Of a DNA stretch of 52,615 nucleotides, positions 36,353 through 50,400 are shown one piece after another (position 1 is the first letter of the stretch; every line of letters starts with the position of its first letter). The position numbers were made by a program, and so were the translations under genes. Under the pieces are notes generated by a model that was given only the letters and a program-made list of their open reading frames with translations, did no database searches and was not told where the DNA came from. Origin of the DNA: Ophioceras dolichostomum (lineage: Eukaryota; Ascomycota; Sordariomycetes; Magnaporthales; Ophioceraceae); the NCBI GenBank assembly GCA_003049485.1, contig PYST01000286.1:1-52615 (forward strand). Reading direction: 5' to 3'.

Positions 36353-36658
36353 ATCCAATCCGATCCAGTCGTTCCTGAAACTCATGCCGTGTCCCTCTGC
36401 TTTTCGTTCCCACTCCAAAACGCGCCGGAAGTGTTCTGAGTATTAAGATGTTTTTGTCGTAAGTGACGTGACGTGTCGTGCCACACGACGTCCCCGCGGC
36501 GTGCGCATGCGTGCGTCTGTCTGGCTGCGTTGGTTGATGGTTCGTTGATCGATGATAAACGATAGAATCGTGATGGTGGCAGCTCCCTCCATACCTGAGC
36601 CTACCCAGCCCTGACAGAGCTCAGGTAAGAAAGACAGACGCCACCAGGTCTGTAATTA

Positions 36659-39194
36659 TCATCGACCATGTCCACCGCCACCAGGCCCGCCTCCGCCCCT
36701 CCCGTCATGAGACATGTAGCCCTGGTATGGTCCACCGGGCTGCGGCACGCCGGCCTGAGGCGGCAAGGCGGCCATAGTCCGAAACATGCCCGCCGCCGCC
36801 GCGTCGTACCCGCCATGGCCCGGCTCGCGCGGCAGGCCGTCGATCTGGTAGGAGCCGGGCGTGGCCGCGCCGGTGACGGTGTACTGCGTCGGCAGCTGCA
36901 CGGCGCCCTGCGTGACGAAAGGCGCCTGCAGGCTCGTTGGCGGGCCGGCGGCGGACGGGTTCGTCGGTTGTTGCGACTGCGAGGCGAACGTGTACATCGG
37001 CGCGCTGCTGGGCGCCGTGCTCGGTACCGGGAGGCCGTGCGTCTGCCAGGGTGGGTACATGGTGGGTCCCGGGCCGGCACTGCTCGCACTGGTCGGGCCG
37101 CCGCCGCCTCCGCCGCTGGTGCTCCCGCTGACTGGACCGGGTCCGCCTGAGCCGGGGCTATAATCTGTCGGCGAGGAGAAGATGGACGAGGTCGACGGGG
37201 CGGTTCGACGTGGCGGGGCGCCAGTGGCGGACTGCTGCTGCGTCGTGCCGTACATGTCTTGGAGGGGTGGGTTGGACGGGGTGTGGTGGATCGGGGTCGT
37301 GTCGACGTAGGCGTGGACATCGGGAGCGGCGAGGTCCGAAGTCAGCACTTGACCGGTTGAGAGCGACTGGGCACGGACAGGAATGTCGCTCAGGAAGTGC
37401 TGGCTGGTGCTGCTTGTAGGACCGCCACCGCTACCACCGCTGTGATGGTGGTGCGGATGGTGTTGGTGTTGGTGAGCGTGGTGCTGCGGCTGATGCTGCT
37501 GGTGCTGCTGGTGCTGGTGTTGTTGTTGATGGTGAATCGGCGTTGTAGGGCTCTGCTCGCCTCCAGGAACCGGCAGAATGCCACCGTGGGTGGTTGCCGT
37601 TGGAGGCTTCTGAGGGGAGGCATGGGATGAGGCCGAGGCCCGGTCGGAGTGTCGAGGCTGACTTTGGTCGTCGTCTGTCTTTTTGGATCCCGATGCATCC
37701 TCGTCGCCGCTCTGCCAGTCGTCTGGGAACTTGTCGTCTGCCATGACGTAGACCTTGAAGTCACCATCTTAAAGTGGCAGAGAAGAAAAGAGAAGTGTTA
37801 GTCCACCAATTTATCCATCTGGAGGACAGGCAGTAAGGCATTGAGGGAAAGAATCCACGAATAAGAACCCAAATATTCTTACCAACTTCGCCGTTCTTGT
37901 ACCTCTCCTGCGCTTTAGCGATCTTGAAGATCTCTTTCAGGAACGGCTTCTTCTTGGCGTTGCTTGGATTGTCCTTGTCGAAGAAGAATGCCGACAGGGC
38001 CTCGAAAGTGGCCTCTTCTAGCTTCGCCACGTTTAGGTGCAGCTTCTGGATGTCCGGGTGTTGCAAGTGGTTGGGCTCCACGATCATACAGAGGATGTGA
38101 TTAAGGAGGTGAACCCGCTCTAGATATTTGTGTTGATGTAGATCGTCAGCCATCGTCGTCGTCGCCGCCGCAGCGCTCGGGATTGATTGGAGGGGATATA
38201 AGGGAGAGAAGGGAAAGACGACAGGGAATCCCGGAGCCCCTCCTTACCTTTCTTGTAGAGATGGTCTGGCTCCTTGTGCCGCACCTTCTCCTCCTTTGTA
38301 AGCCCCCAAGGCTTGGGCCACCAGTCCGGCGCCTTTTCCTCGGCACCTGTGTATGGGTGCGTGGACTGCTTCTTAGGCTCAACGAGCTTGACCCACGCCT
38401 TGGCCGCAAGCTTGCATGCCGTCTGTTGTAGGTTTTTGAATCGCATGTCACAGAAGTCCCAGATTGCCTTCGAATCATCGACCCTGATCTCTCGGTTCGC
38501 CATGCGGACCGGCGCCGGCGGGTCGTCGTCGCCGCCGTCCGCGATCTCGCGCCGGAATGCTCGCGGTCGCTTGCGTGCCTTGTACGAGCCGTCCTCGTCG
38601 AACGGGTCGAACACATGGCCCGACCGCCGGGGGGCGTAGCCGCGCCGCGCCAGCCCATGCCCATATTCGGAGGATGGCAGAACCCCAGTGTGCCTGCCAT
38701 ACTCGTCAACACCGCCGTAGTCACCGTCTTCGCCTACTGGTCCTAGCCGGTGGCCCCCCAGCGTTATGTCAGTTCTCAGTCCGTACATTGGCATCCACAC
38801 CCCCCTAGGCAAGCCGTACAGACCCAAGCAGTCCAAAAGTATCGCGAGGGCGGAGAGGAAAAAACGATGAGAAAGGGTCCAATTCCATCATACCTGAAGA
38901 GACGTGGCGCTTCGCAGCGGTCTCGAAGGCTCTGGCATCAAAGAAGGTGTTCAGCTCCTTCTTGTGCCATTCGTCCGGGCCGCCATAGTAAACCGCTTTG
39001 CCATTGTCCAGGATGGCGGCCACAAAGTACTTCGCCGCGGGAATCTTGCAGCGCTCTCGCAGGGCATCCCCTATTGTCGTCAAGGGGGCCTCATGGTAGC
39101 GGGTAGTATCGAGGTGGGCATCTGGTGGGAATCGGGTCTCTGTCCATTGCTGGTGGGGACGGGGAAAGTCCCGACCGAGGTAGTCGCGGACCAT
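36659..39194 (-). CDS. YDR124W-like helical-bundle domain protein (DUF2841)
   Basis: Four exons on the minus strand: 39194-38894, 38742-38248, 38119-37883 and 37767-36659, giving 713 residues from this start. All introns have donors GTATGA, GTAAGG or GTAAGA and CTGAC/CTAAC branch sites 20-30 nt before the acceptors. Landmarks: TTIGDALRERCKIPAAKYFVAAI (exon 1), then the helical bundle (about 189-345) from AIWDFCDMRFKNLQQTACKL through DWWPKPWGLTKEEKVRHKEPDHLYKK, ERVHLLNHILCMIVEP and FLKEIFKIAKAQERYKNGEVD. The last 370 residues are His/Gln/Pro/Gly-rich and probably disordered. This matches the fungal DUF2841 (AFUB_079030/YDR124W-like) family, in my memory often annotated as a transcription-related or unknown protein; its function is not established here. 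The N-terminus is uncertain: an overlapping frame starting at 39313 looks like a better family N-terminus (see findings). Confidence 0.85.
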
Positions 39195-40851
39195 TGCGGT
39201 GCTGCCGTGCCTTTGGTGGGGCCGGAGAGGTCGAGGGTAGCTGCAGAGACTGAGAGAATGCCGGGCCGGTAGCCGGTACCAGATAGGTTATACCGAGGGA
39301 GGGTTCCAGTCAAGAGACGACATGTGGTGGCTCGGGTCTGGTATGTCCGTCCGTTGAGGTACTTCCGTTGCTAGAGAGAGGGAGCAGGCTCCTCAGCTGT
39401 CTGTCGACTACTACCCGGTGCTGGCTGCGTATTCGGAAACTTTGGAAACTCCAAGGAAAAGAGCAGTAAAAGACTGGATCGTGGAATGTCCGTTAGTCAG
39501 TACACCGGGCTCCTTCGGCTGCGTCAGAACATATCAAAGTCGGCTGGGTGCGAGACGGCTGTAGGAAAGGATGCAGGCCGTGTGGTTCTCTCAGAGCCCA
39601 GAGCTTAGACCTCATAGTCCGCCTAGAGATAAAGGAGTTGGTGCTTGGGTGGGCCACTGTTATATAGCATGGACACGAAGGGGACGGATGTCTGGCTTCA
39701 GACAGGGAGTGTAGGCAACGTGGGCGGGACAGTGAGTGGTGCAGGCGCAGAGGGGGAGGACAAGAACGGGAACAAGGACGAGGATAGAAGAAGCTCGTGC
39801 CACTGCGAGGTAGGGAGGATGTTGAGAGGATGTAGGTATGTGGGTGCGTAGGTAGGCAGATACCTGTAGGTAGGTCGCGGGATACATACACAAGACAGAA
39901 AGCAGCTGGTGTGTCGGTGGAGAGACTGTGGCGCAGAATGCTTGTGGACTGGTAGGTGTGTGTGCGTGCGAGGGTGCGCCTATTTCTTGCCGAAGTCGGT
40001 AATACGGTAATATGTGTGGTAGGATGCCGTGGCCGTCTTGTGGTTTGTGGCTCTGTAGGTTGCAGGCTTTGGTGGCACTCTCTTCGTCCGTCGTACGCCC
40101 TGCACTTCGGAACGAGGAGAAGAAAAGAAAAAGAGAGAAAGGGAACGAGAGAGAGGTCGTCGGGACGTCCTGCAGAAGAGGCGAAAGCTGGGCTGGGAAA
40201 TGCGAAGGGGAATACAGTTCGGTTGAAATGGTCGCTCAGAGGCAAGCAGGCATGGGAGGTCCGTCGCACGGAGTGTCGTCACAAACGACAGAATGCCTCT
40301 GGGTCGATTCCACCGTCCTGTCGCTGAAGTCGATGATGTATGTTGGTGTGGTTGGCTGGCTGGCTGGTGGTGGAGGCTCTCTGCGAGGTGTTCTTTTGTA
40401 TGTATGGCTACCTATTGTCCTGCTGGTCTCTTTCCTGCAGGTGACGGGAGCCGGTGACAGACAGCAGAAGAATGGAGGCTCAGACGCAAAGACGCGGCGG
40501 GATGTGGGACGCACGCACAGCGACGCAGACGAAGAGCGGAGGGCAGTAGGAAGTAATAGTGAGCGGGCAGACAGCCAAACAAGCACTGTCTTGCTTCATG
40601 CACCTCGTCGTCCCCCAAGAAGCAGACGGGAAGCAAAAGTAAAGACTGGACGGACGGCAAAGACAGGGGCGCGAGCCTGTAATTAGACTGCCCGGGAAGG
40701 CGTTCCCTGGCAACAGTAGAAGAGGTAATAAAAATCCGACTCGCCAGACGGATCCAGGCTCGCGTTTGTCTTGAAGTTGATGGGCCAGTGTTGATAGTAC
40801 TTCGGGTTAGCCTCCCAAAGAGGAAACGGGTCTCAGCAACAAGGCGTGAGT

Positions 40852-40922
40852 GGTGTCTGTAATGGTGTCTGTGATGTTGACTGTTGCGGCTGTAATGGCT
40901 GTAATGGCTGTAGTGTCTGCTG
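40852..40922. repeat. Imperfect short tandem (GTGTCTGTAATG / GGCTGTAAT)
   Basis: Several imperfect 9-12 bp copies of a GTCTGTAATG / GGCTGTAATG-type unit follow each other, about 1.6 kb upstream of the DUF2841 gene. No function can be read from it. Confidence 0.6.
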
Positions 40923-43900
40923 AAGAGCCTGGAGGAGGCGATCTTCTTTGGTCGGACTGGTTCGGCCGTGAGACATCGGGGAGTGGGAAGGGAAAGGCTC
41001 GCGCGCCCTCTCTCCACTACTGGTTCGATCCTTGCCGAGCTGCGTCCTGACTCTGTGGATGTCCACCGACTGGCTGGCCGAGCTGACGACTGGTGCGGGT
41101 GTGGGTGTTGCGCCTAGTGTTGTGGGCGGACAGATGTCGAAAAGACTGAAGACCAAGGAGGACGACTTTTGTTTGAGACGGCTCTCCAGCGGTATTGAGG
41201 GGCCACTAATCTTCGCCAAGGTTCCTGGGCTGGGCAGACGCGGACATGGATTACGGGATGAGACGTGCTTTACGGTCGAATGGGTTGAGTGAGAGAGCTT
41301 GTGAGAGGAAGTGAGGAAGGAGTGTGAGTGTGTTGTTGAAGAGTTTGAGAGGCCCCGAGTGGTCAGGTCAGAGACGGAGGGCCACCCCTGACTGAAGAAG
41401 CAACGTGCGTGCCTGGGTAGGTAGCACGGACTTGCTTCCCACCAAGCGGAGCACGAAAACGTTAGGGAGGGAGGAAATGACTGCTAGCGGCTTATAATCG
41501 TTGAGCAAACGTGAACAGGCAGGCCAATGTCGCAGAGTCCGTCCTGGTTGGCTGGGAGGCGGAAACGGACGGCTGCGTTCACGGCTTTCTATGTACGGAG
41601 CAATCTTGAGGGGCCTAGTCCGGTCTAGTTGAGTTTAATGTCTGTTTCTCCGGCGAGAAATGAAGGCAAAACAGACAGAAACAGACGGGATGGGGCAGGC
41701 AGGGTCAGGCAAGGGAAGCAGGCGGTTGGGTGCTGAAGGATAGGCTGTATGCTTTGTAGTTGGGCATCCGATTCGGGTGCCCGACGAGCACGGGCGGGCG
41801 TTGGCAGCTCGACAGTGGGAAGGCGGGAAGCGGCCAGCCAGCAGACTCCAGAGAGAAGGCAGAATCGAATGCGCTGCAAAATCAGGTGAGCGACGGCAGG
41901 CAAGCCAGACGGGACAGGTAGGCCAGTCAGGTTGTGTGGTTGGACTGACTGCCGGCGTCGGTGCGGGAAGATGAGAACGAGACGAGTGGTAGTGGCCGAG
42001 TGGGTGAAAGAGCGGCGCAGCGCAGCGCAAGAGCAAAACGTGGATGTCTGGTACTTCAGAAGTTGGGGTTGGGGTTGGGGATGGGGTACGGAGTTGAGCA
42101 CTGTAGGTAGAGTAGGGAGGGAACCGGTTGCAGCATGAGCACGAGGCGGAGTGGTGAGTTAGTTAGCTGTTGCTGCAATGGAAAGCTACCACCACCTCAT
42201 AGGAAAGCAGCCTCTTCGACTCGCAGCTGAGCTGCAGGAGATGATGCAGGCAAACAGGCGGGATGCCGAGGCAAGAGGGTGTGTGAGTGGGGAGGGAGGA
42301 ATATGGTAGCAGTGTTGACGCGCGAGAGCTACGAACAACAACCAGCAACGGCAGCACCAGAGACAGAACAGCGTGCTGTGGGATGCGCAAAGAGAGCAAG
42401 GAAACGGGTCTCGGAATAGAGCATACGAAGAACGGTTAAGGGCAGGGCTCGGCGTTTGGGCGACTTGAGGAGGCGAGGAGGGGAGGGAGGGAGAAGGGAA
42501 GATGCTGGTGTTCGGTGCTGGGGACCGGGGGGTGGATGGTGGATGGGGGACAGACAGACGTGCAGACAGGGGCACCGACAGCAGCCCCGTCCGTTCGAAC
42601 GTACGCAAGCTCGGAGAGTAGCTGGCGGTACTAACGCAGGGTTATCGGTATTATATCCCCACGAAATCATCCCCCAAGACGACCAACAATGTACAAATAC
42701 TGGAGCACGCAGGTGACAGAACACAGCACGGTTAGGTGAGAACTTGAGAAGGAAGAGACAACGGGAACGAATATTGGTACGAAAGAAAATGGAGAAAAGA
42801 TAGAAGAAACTGTCACCTACCCTTCCTTGTTTGCCCAAAGCCTGCGTCCTCTGTCGTCGGGGAGTACAACGTCGAGGAGGTGGAGATAGGTTTTTCTTGG
42901 TACTGCTGTACGCCCAGCTTGTATTCAGTAGCTGAGCGAAGGGGTACTTTTCTTCCTTTTGCTTGTCCACCACTAGCGAAATCGGCACGATTCCGCGTGC
43001 TTTGTGTATCCCATCCTTACCGTCGCATCACGGAAGATAAGGTCCTCTTCTTGACAGGGGGTTTGCTTTTCTTACCATGTACTCCGTATCGTAGCCTTTG
43101 ACGAAGGTTAACAAGCAGGCCGGCCAATGAATATTCCCGGGCCCAGGTACTTGCTTCTGCTGCTTCATCCTTTTGTTTTCTCCTCTCTCCCCCTCTCACT
43201 TCGTCGATCGAATCTAGACGGATCGAATCGAGACGACAAATGACACACACTGGTCAAATAATTGTGTTGGGGACGAGGGGATGTGCGATTTAATTATCGC
43301 CTACCTCAAAGACTTCCGAGACGGAGAAGGTTGCCCACAGAGCGCACACGAAAACGCACGAAAAAGAAGAGAGAAAAAAAAGAGACCAATGTGGAGAGGT
43401 CAACCACCCCCTCCAGTCCAGGGTTCCATCATCGCTGCAGGTGGGTGCTGCACACAACACACCGAATCGAACATCGACCGCACCCCTTCTTCCTGTTTGT
43501 GTGAGGTTGCGGGTTGGTTGGGGATGTTCCTTAGGTGGATCATGGACCGTGGACCGCAGTATGTGTGCGTGCTTGCTGCATCGAGAGCTGCAGCATGGAC
43601 AAGGATATAACCGATTGGGGTTTCGTGGTCTGGCGAGGGGCGGAGCGCAGAGCCAGACGAATTGAGGGAGGAAAAAGAAGCAAAGGATAAAAAAAAGTGA
43701 AGAAATACATTAAAAAAAAATCTCAACTCAGCACAAGCTCCTTCCTCACGCCTCAGGGGGTACTTTCCCCCCGCACAGAAAGACTGTAGGAAGGAGCTGT
43801 TGATGTTGCCACAGGAAGCGACAAGGGCCACGGTTCGGTCGCGATGGGGTGCCTGCCCTGGACGCCCGCCCACGCCCACGCCCACGCAAGCGTGGCCAGC

Positions 43901-46900
43901 CCATATTGTACCAAAACAGGAGGCATCATCGATCCATCCCATTGATTTGGCGTCATCTTTTCCGGGGCGTCCGTCCCCAATTTCGGCAGTCCCCATAGCG
44001 AACCATCTTTTGGAAGTTCCCGTCACCGTCACCGCCAAAAACGTCCCTTTCTCCCACTCCTGTCTCAACTCTGGCCCGCCGCCCAACCCCCTCCTACTGT
44101 ACTCCTCGTCTGGATGAGGCAGACGGCGATTGATGATCGATGACGATGGTGATGATGATGTGCGAGATATTCCGTATCGGGACGCTCTCCCCTCCTAGTG
44201 GGCTGGCTCACAAGTCCTTTTTTGGTGAGCACTCAATCAACACTGTTTAATTTAGGATCGCCGGGAAGCGGAGGGGGGTACCTTGTGAGGACAACCAATA
44301 ACGGCCCCAGATCAGCGAATCGATATCGATGTTTGCTTCTTCTGTTCTGCACTAGAGCAGCTTGGCTCCTCAGCACCATTGCTGATTGCTCCCTTGTTTT
44401 GCTTTTTTCTTCTTCTTTTTGCTTCTTTCTCCCCTTTTCATTTATTTTCACACACCAATTTACCTCCTTTCTTCTTCTCTTACCTTCCCGGGTTTCGTTC
44501 TCGCACACATCTTCCGGCCAGCGGGCGAGCGAGCGATATGAGACCGAGATTCCTCCTTCTCGTTCAACATCAAAGACAGACAGGCGGGAAGCAGGTGTGA
44601 TATCCATTCACAGTTGGATGACACGCAAAACTGGGGGGTCCCGGAAAACTTTTTTGGGATAGGGTTGCCGCTGCTGGATGCATGCGCCCCTCCCCCTCCG
44701 TTTTCTTCAACTTTCATCCCACGCCCCTATCCTTGCCCATCCCTGCCCGCAACCGCCTCGCCCCACTCTTGTTCTCAAGGACCCCACAGTCGACTGCCAA
44801 AAGCAACCGACACAGCACCGTCACGGTGCAGCATCAGCCAGCCAGTCGCTATGCATTGCATTCGGCCTCCTTGTTCACAAGATGTCAATAGCATTTTTCA
44901 CAAAAAAGGAGAATTTGATCTCTCATGCTCCCATAACATTGGCCTTTGTCTGGAGCAGATCTCATCAGACGAAGGTTGTCGCTGCTCAGGAAGCAGACGC
45001 TCATCTCCGCTCCATGACTCGCCAACACTGCAGCAGTGAGGACTCAGGAGCTTGCCGCAATCAGTTATTAACCCAACCCAGACCCCCTCTCTCCAGGGGC
45101 AGGAGTCAAACCAAACCGACCCAGCGCGCCGGTGTCCTTCCAAGCCAGGTGGCTGGCCAGCTGGCTTGTCTGAGCTCAAGCGAGCTGACCAAGTGGTGTG
45201 CCCACGAGCGACAATCTCCTCGTCTCATCAGCGACAAGCATCAAGGAGAACCAGCGAGGATGTTTGTTTCCGGGTCTCTCATGCCGGACCCTGATGCGCC
45301 ACAACTCCCACCAAAACGTGATGAGTTGAACCCCGGTTGAAGACATCCGTGTGTTCCGCCCGACCAATAGGCCTGTTTAATCCAAAAGAACAAGAAGGAA
45401 GAAAGAGAAAAATCTTGCCCACATGGCCAAAACCGAGATCTTTCTCGACAGGTTACAGAGGCCCCTTGTCGTCATGAGGAGCCTAGCCAAAGGTCCCAGA
45501 GCCTAGCCCGTACAAAAGCATCGGCAAGCGCGCTAGAAACCCAGCCCGTTCGGAGCTCACTCCGTTCATGATTTCGACCAGTCACCATCTCGTCACCCGC
45601 TCCCTATTCTCAGGTAGCGAGCGAGCGAGCGGGCAACGCGGAAATGGCAAGGAGGTATCCACAGAACAGACCTCCTCCCCCTCCCCCGACCCAAAAAAAT
45701 ATAGGGGACTTTTTGGGGCTAAGAGAAGGCGAGAGAAAGGTTGATGATGCTTGACAGGAATTGCGGGCGCGAGGTCGTTTTCGCTTTTCGCACCAGTGAC
45801 GCGAGAAAAGGGGATCCTTGGCAATCTCCATTTTGGTAGCACTCCATTGATCCATTTTCCATCCATCAAAGTGCGGGACGGTGCGCGCTGGGGGTCGCCA
45901 ACCCGCCCCGGCCCTCGCTATTTTCTGGACCTGGACCTGGACCTCCTCCACTGGCACCCCATGGCATGTTGAATCTTCTCACCTCCGTCGACAATAGGTG
46001 GTACGTACCTCTTATCCTTTTCTCCTCAACTTCATAACTCCTGCGATCCTTCTTTTTCTCCGGACTTCGGCCGAGAGAACGACACGACCTCGCACACGCC
46101 ATGCTATATGCCATGCCACGCCACGCCATGCCATAAGATCCAACATTTCCATACACAGAGTCTCTGGAAATGGAAATTGATCGACAATCCGGCATCTGAA
46201 TTTTATGTGTCAATCACCACCATCAAGGTGGGATGTTGTTTTTGACATTTCCAAAACTGACGGCTGCTCTGCTAAATCGCATGAAGTTCGATGCGGAAAG
46301 AGCGGCATGCCCTGTCTTGTCTATCACGCAAACACGCCGAACAGAACCGACCAAAAAAAAAAACCAAACGAACCTTTCAGAGAAAATCCGGGTTAAATAT
46401 TGGTGGGGTTTTCTGGCTCTTGGATCATTCTTCCCACCTCAGTCGCCTGTGCGAAAAGAGGCAGTCTGGTTCGGGTTCCAGATGCTCTCCAACTCGGGAA
46501 ATCGTGGGGGGTTCCCTTCGCCTTTCATGCTTGGGGTAGTCCCCAATTCGCTCCTCCCATGGTCCAGCAAGCAAAGCACGCTTGACTTCCCGTGTCTTCT
46601 ATGATATCAGGTCAGGCAACGACAAGGCATGGTCGAGCTTGTTAGTCAAAGCCCCTTCCCCTCCCCCTCCCCCTCCAGCTCGTGTTTCGATTTCCACCTC
46701 GCTTACAGTCCTCGAGCTTGGGTTGAAGCCCAGGCTGCGACGATGGGTGAATGAGATCAGAGTGGGCAAGATGTTTCGACACAAACGACAAGACGCCGGT
46801 CCGGCTTGCTTTGCCGTTTCTTCCATTGCCTGCTTGACGACCTGCTTGATTGCTTGCTTACCCCTCATCCCTCCCCTCGTGTCCGTTCCGCATCAAACAG

Positions 46901-47373
46901 CATCAATAAGCGGTAGCTTGTCATCACAACTGCAGGCACATCATCCCTCGCCGGACATGAACGGCGATCACCGCCTGTTTTGGCCACTTGGATCTTATTT
47001 TTTTTCTTCTTACAAGTAACTTGTCTTCTCATCTGTTCTATCGTGCTCGGTCTAACAGAACAGCGATAGGATGTGGGAGCAATGCCCCTCTTTTTTACCT
47101 GCACGCTCGGATTCTCCCCTGCCCATAACAGAGAAGAGTATTGGGCAGCTGGAGCTCGCTTTGCTCTCCAAGGTGCCCTGCGTCCTGCGATCAACTTGGC
47201 GGTCAGCACGCACTAGTTCATGCCGAACCTCTCTGTTGGCAGCAGAACCACGAAAGCAGCACATATCCTCAATCTTCAATCTTCAACCTCAACGAGGAAG
47301 GTATCAGGTCCGACAGAAACCACCTATCAGAGGACACCCCTCCTCCCATCTTGATCGCTGATCATCTGTGAGG

Positions 47374-47408
47374 CACACACACACGCACACGCGCACACAC
47401 ACACACAT
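47374..47408. repeat. (CA)n microsatellite
   Basis: Alternating CA with two or three CG interruptions, about 35 bp, within gene-free DNA. Confidence 0.85.
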
Positions 47409-50400
47409 CTTTCTCCGCCGATATACGGATGGGTAGGTTTTCGAAACCAAACAAGAAACAGCCATCTCACACACATCCATACACGCATTCTCTGCGAAGG
47501 AACAAAACAAACTCCTCTTGTTTGCCTTCATGGCATTGATGAGAAGAGAAACCCCCATTTGCAATGTTCTATTTTTGCAAGAATATTCTCTGCCCTAGTC
47601 CAGTCGGTCTGCTCCGTTCAGCACCTCGATTTTCCTCTCCTCGGCACGCCTTCCTTCCTTCCCTTTCCAATGCCACGAACCCGTTTCACCCAAGGCTCTC
47701 CATATTACCGATGAGGTTTCACGAACCCGCCTGCTCGGAAACCGGTGAGCTTGAGCACAGAGTCTACAATTCTCTCTATTCCCTTAGCCTCTCATTTCAC
47801 TCTATCACCCTCTCCCACTCAACGAAGAGATCAGCGTAATAAGGCGCAGTGCAGATATTTCTGACGAGAGAAGTTTCTCCCGATCGACATCCGTCCCCCT
47901 CCCTCCCGTCCTTTTGTTATCGAAAAACCCATGGAGAAAAAGGGAGGGATATGCAAGGGAAGAAAGGTCATGCAGCAGGCATCGGTGGTGTGACTTTTTT
48001 TGTAACTTTTGCCGTATCCCGTGTCCTGGGGAACAGGGCACACACAGCACGGCAAGCACCACACGTCATCGCCATATACCACCCACATCTGCAGCAATGT
48101 CATGATTTGGGGTTCCCCCCTCCCTACCTCTATTCACACACCCGAATCTCCAGCCATTGGCGCGGCGGTGAGCAAGTGCGTGCCTGATAGAGGAAAACGG
48201 CGTAGTCTGAATGACAGCTCGCGGCCCTCCTCTCGGCTTTTCTACTAAGTGCAGGCGAGGGATCTTATGTGTGTATTGCAGGCTTCCTTCCGCCTGGTTC
48301 TTATCAGAGAGCGGGAAAAGAAAGCAGCCCACAGACGAACTCCTGCCGAGACGAATGCCTGTCCAACCGAACACCTCATCGAACCCGATCCCTCGACACA
48401 TCATTATGACGCTTCTTTCCTCACATTTTTTTCTCTCTCTTTCTTTACCGTCTTTGTCCAGCCCCTTATTAACCAAGAGCTCACCTGTATCACCTGCAGA
48501 AAGGAAGGAAGTGGATGACCGATCCTCCCTCTTTCGTTCCCCTTCCCTCCCGCCATGATCTCTCACTTTTTCCCCAGAAAAACAAAAAAGCGAGAGAAAT
48601 GGCACATCGGAACTGGCTTGCTCGGTCCTAGCAGCACATCATTCAATGATAACTCACGAACCATTACATAGAACCCTAAGATCCTGGTTTTAGATGGCTT
48701 TGATTTCAAATCCTGTCCTTCACCGAGGATACCGGCCACCCACCCCATCCATCTTTCTCGAGGGAAGCCTGTCCCCGAACGAAAATACGGAAATCTCGGT
48801 GAGTCCATATGTCCCAGGCGAAAACGAGTAGCGGTGAACTCATGAGGTCAGACCGGTCCCATGAACGGTCTGGTCTGGTCTGGTCTGGCTTTGTTAGTCC
48901 GCACGGACGCCGGAGATTCTCCAGCTTGCAGCAGGATAATAAACCCCTGAGCATCTCACCGTCTTAGCGAGGAAAGGTATGCTATCAGCTGGCATGGTAG
49001 TGTGCTGCCTGCCGATATCTCCGCCAGCGGGGCGATGATGAGAAGAGAGCAGAGGAGCTAGGATTGGGATTGTTGAGTCTCTGTTGCTGCATCTTCGTCA
49101 CAGTTCCACAGCAGCTGTGCCCGTCTGTGACGGGATAGGACGTGCGGACTTTCCGCTCTTTTGGTACCACCTACATACATGCCCACCTACCAACCCACCT
49201 ACACAAGCTGCGGGCTACCGCGTGTGCTGTAGGGGGGACGCTGCTTGATAGAGCCCCCGGACACACGTCAGCCAGTGAGTCGCTGGTCGTCTTTCAGCTT
49301 TGCGTGGAAGTTAAGTTCTTCGGAGCCGACATGCGACACTAAGAATAGCGCGACTACGAGCGTACTCATCCACCCCTCCAGTCATCCACCGCTTTGACCT
49401 CCTCTCTAGACAGACGTCGTCCGGCAGGCAGAGGCGAACAAGGGAGCTGCTCACAGTCATGGGAGAAACAAGCGATATCGAATTCAAGGACTTGAGGGCG
49501 AGACAGTCCACCAGCCAGTCCACTGGCAAGCAAGGAGCCTCCCGCTATGACCCAGTTCTTCTTTCAGCTGGAGCTCCTGCGTGGGACCTAACCAAGAAGC
49601 CAAGCGGCCGCAATGGAATCGTCTCTTGGAGGCTCTATTCCGGAATGATGAGACACGTACGTACACCATTGGCAGGTTTCTGGGGGTATCATCAGAACGG
49701 GAGAAGTTACATGTACAAATCCCATAGCGTCCATTGTCGACACCGCTCATTCATCAACCAAGCTGGTCGGTCCTCCCTTCTTCTTCTTCCTCCCCCTCCT
49801 CCTCCTCCAACTCAAATCGACCAGTTAGCTACCTAGCTAGATAGGGAGCATCAGCAGGCATCGGGATGATAATGTCGTCGCGTTACACGAGAAAGGGCAC
49901 GTCCTTGGTTGGGTGCTGCACCACACATTGTGACTGGCTGGTTTCTTTTTCGTTCGCCCGGCCTGACCCTGCAGGACTACCCACCCCCCTTTTCCAATAT
50001 GAACATAGGTTCCACGACATTGGGATTTTGAAGAATGTGAGGGCAAGTTGGAAGGGGAGCCTTCCCGAATTCGGTTTCGCTTGCAGGTAAGGGAAGGCCA
50101 GTAAAGTTTCGGCGTTCACGTTTGTCTCCCATATAACGGGGTTGTCTCTGTCCGCCTGTGTCCGACTGGAATGGACTTAAGCACCGAAGGGCAGCAGTGA
50201 AAGCAGACTGCCACTCTCCTCCTCGGCTTTACCCGTCTCCGCATGATATCTGCAGTCATCCGATAAAACCCAAATGCATTCCATTCCGACTGACTGTCCC
50301 ATCATGTAGTTGGCCTGGCTGGCTAGCTGGCTAGCTGGCTGATTCTCGTCGTCGCAACCATGAAGCCACCGTGTATGTATCAAACCGTGAGCGCACGCTC

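Larger units (their letters stand above)
31177..36658. other. Convergent intergenic DNA, 5.5 kb
   Basis: Lies between the 3' ends of the BMT5-like gene and the DUF2841 gene. No supported gene. It holds TACC/GGTA motif clusters (31883-31924, 32437-32459, 36252-36276), an (AT)n run, A-rich stretches (34790-35350, 35900-36060) and a CAG/CTG-type trinucleotide run (about 36296-36352). Open frames such as 146 codons at 32864-33304 look random. Confidence 0.55.

Noticed and set aside
36161..36418. Ser/Asn-rich 85-codon frame 3' of the DUF2841 gene
   Set aside because: Generated by a trinucleotide repeat; I see no reason to splice it to the upstream gene, which has its own stop at 36659.
39493..41017. 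Overlapping frames of 200-258 codons upstream of the DUF2841 gene
   Set aside because: Low-complexity Ser/Pro/Arg/Leu composition on both strands, most likely promoter or leader DNA.
43400..45340. Frames of 228, 154 and 220 codons in the right flank
   Set aside because: No domain, no consistent codon bias, mutually overlapping on both strands.
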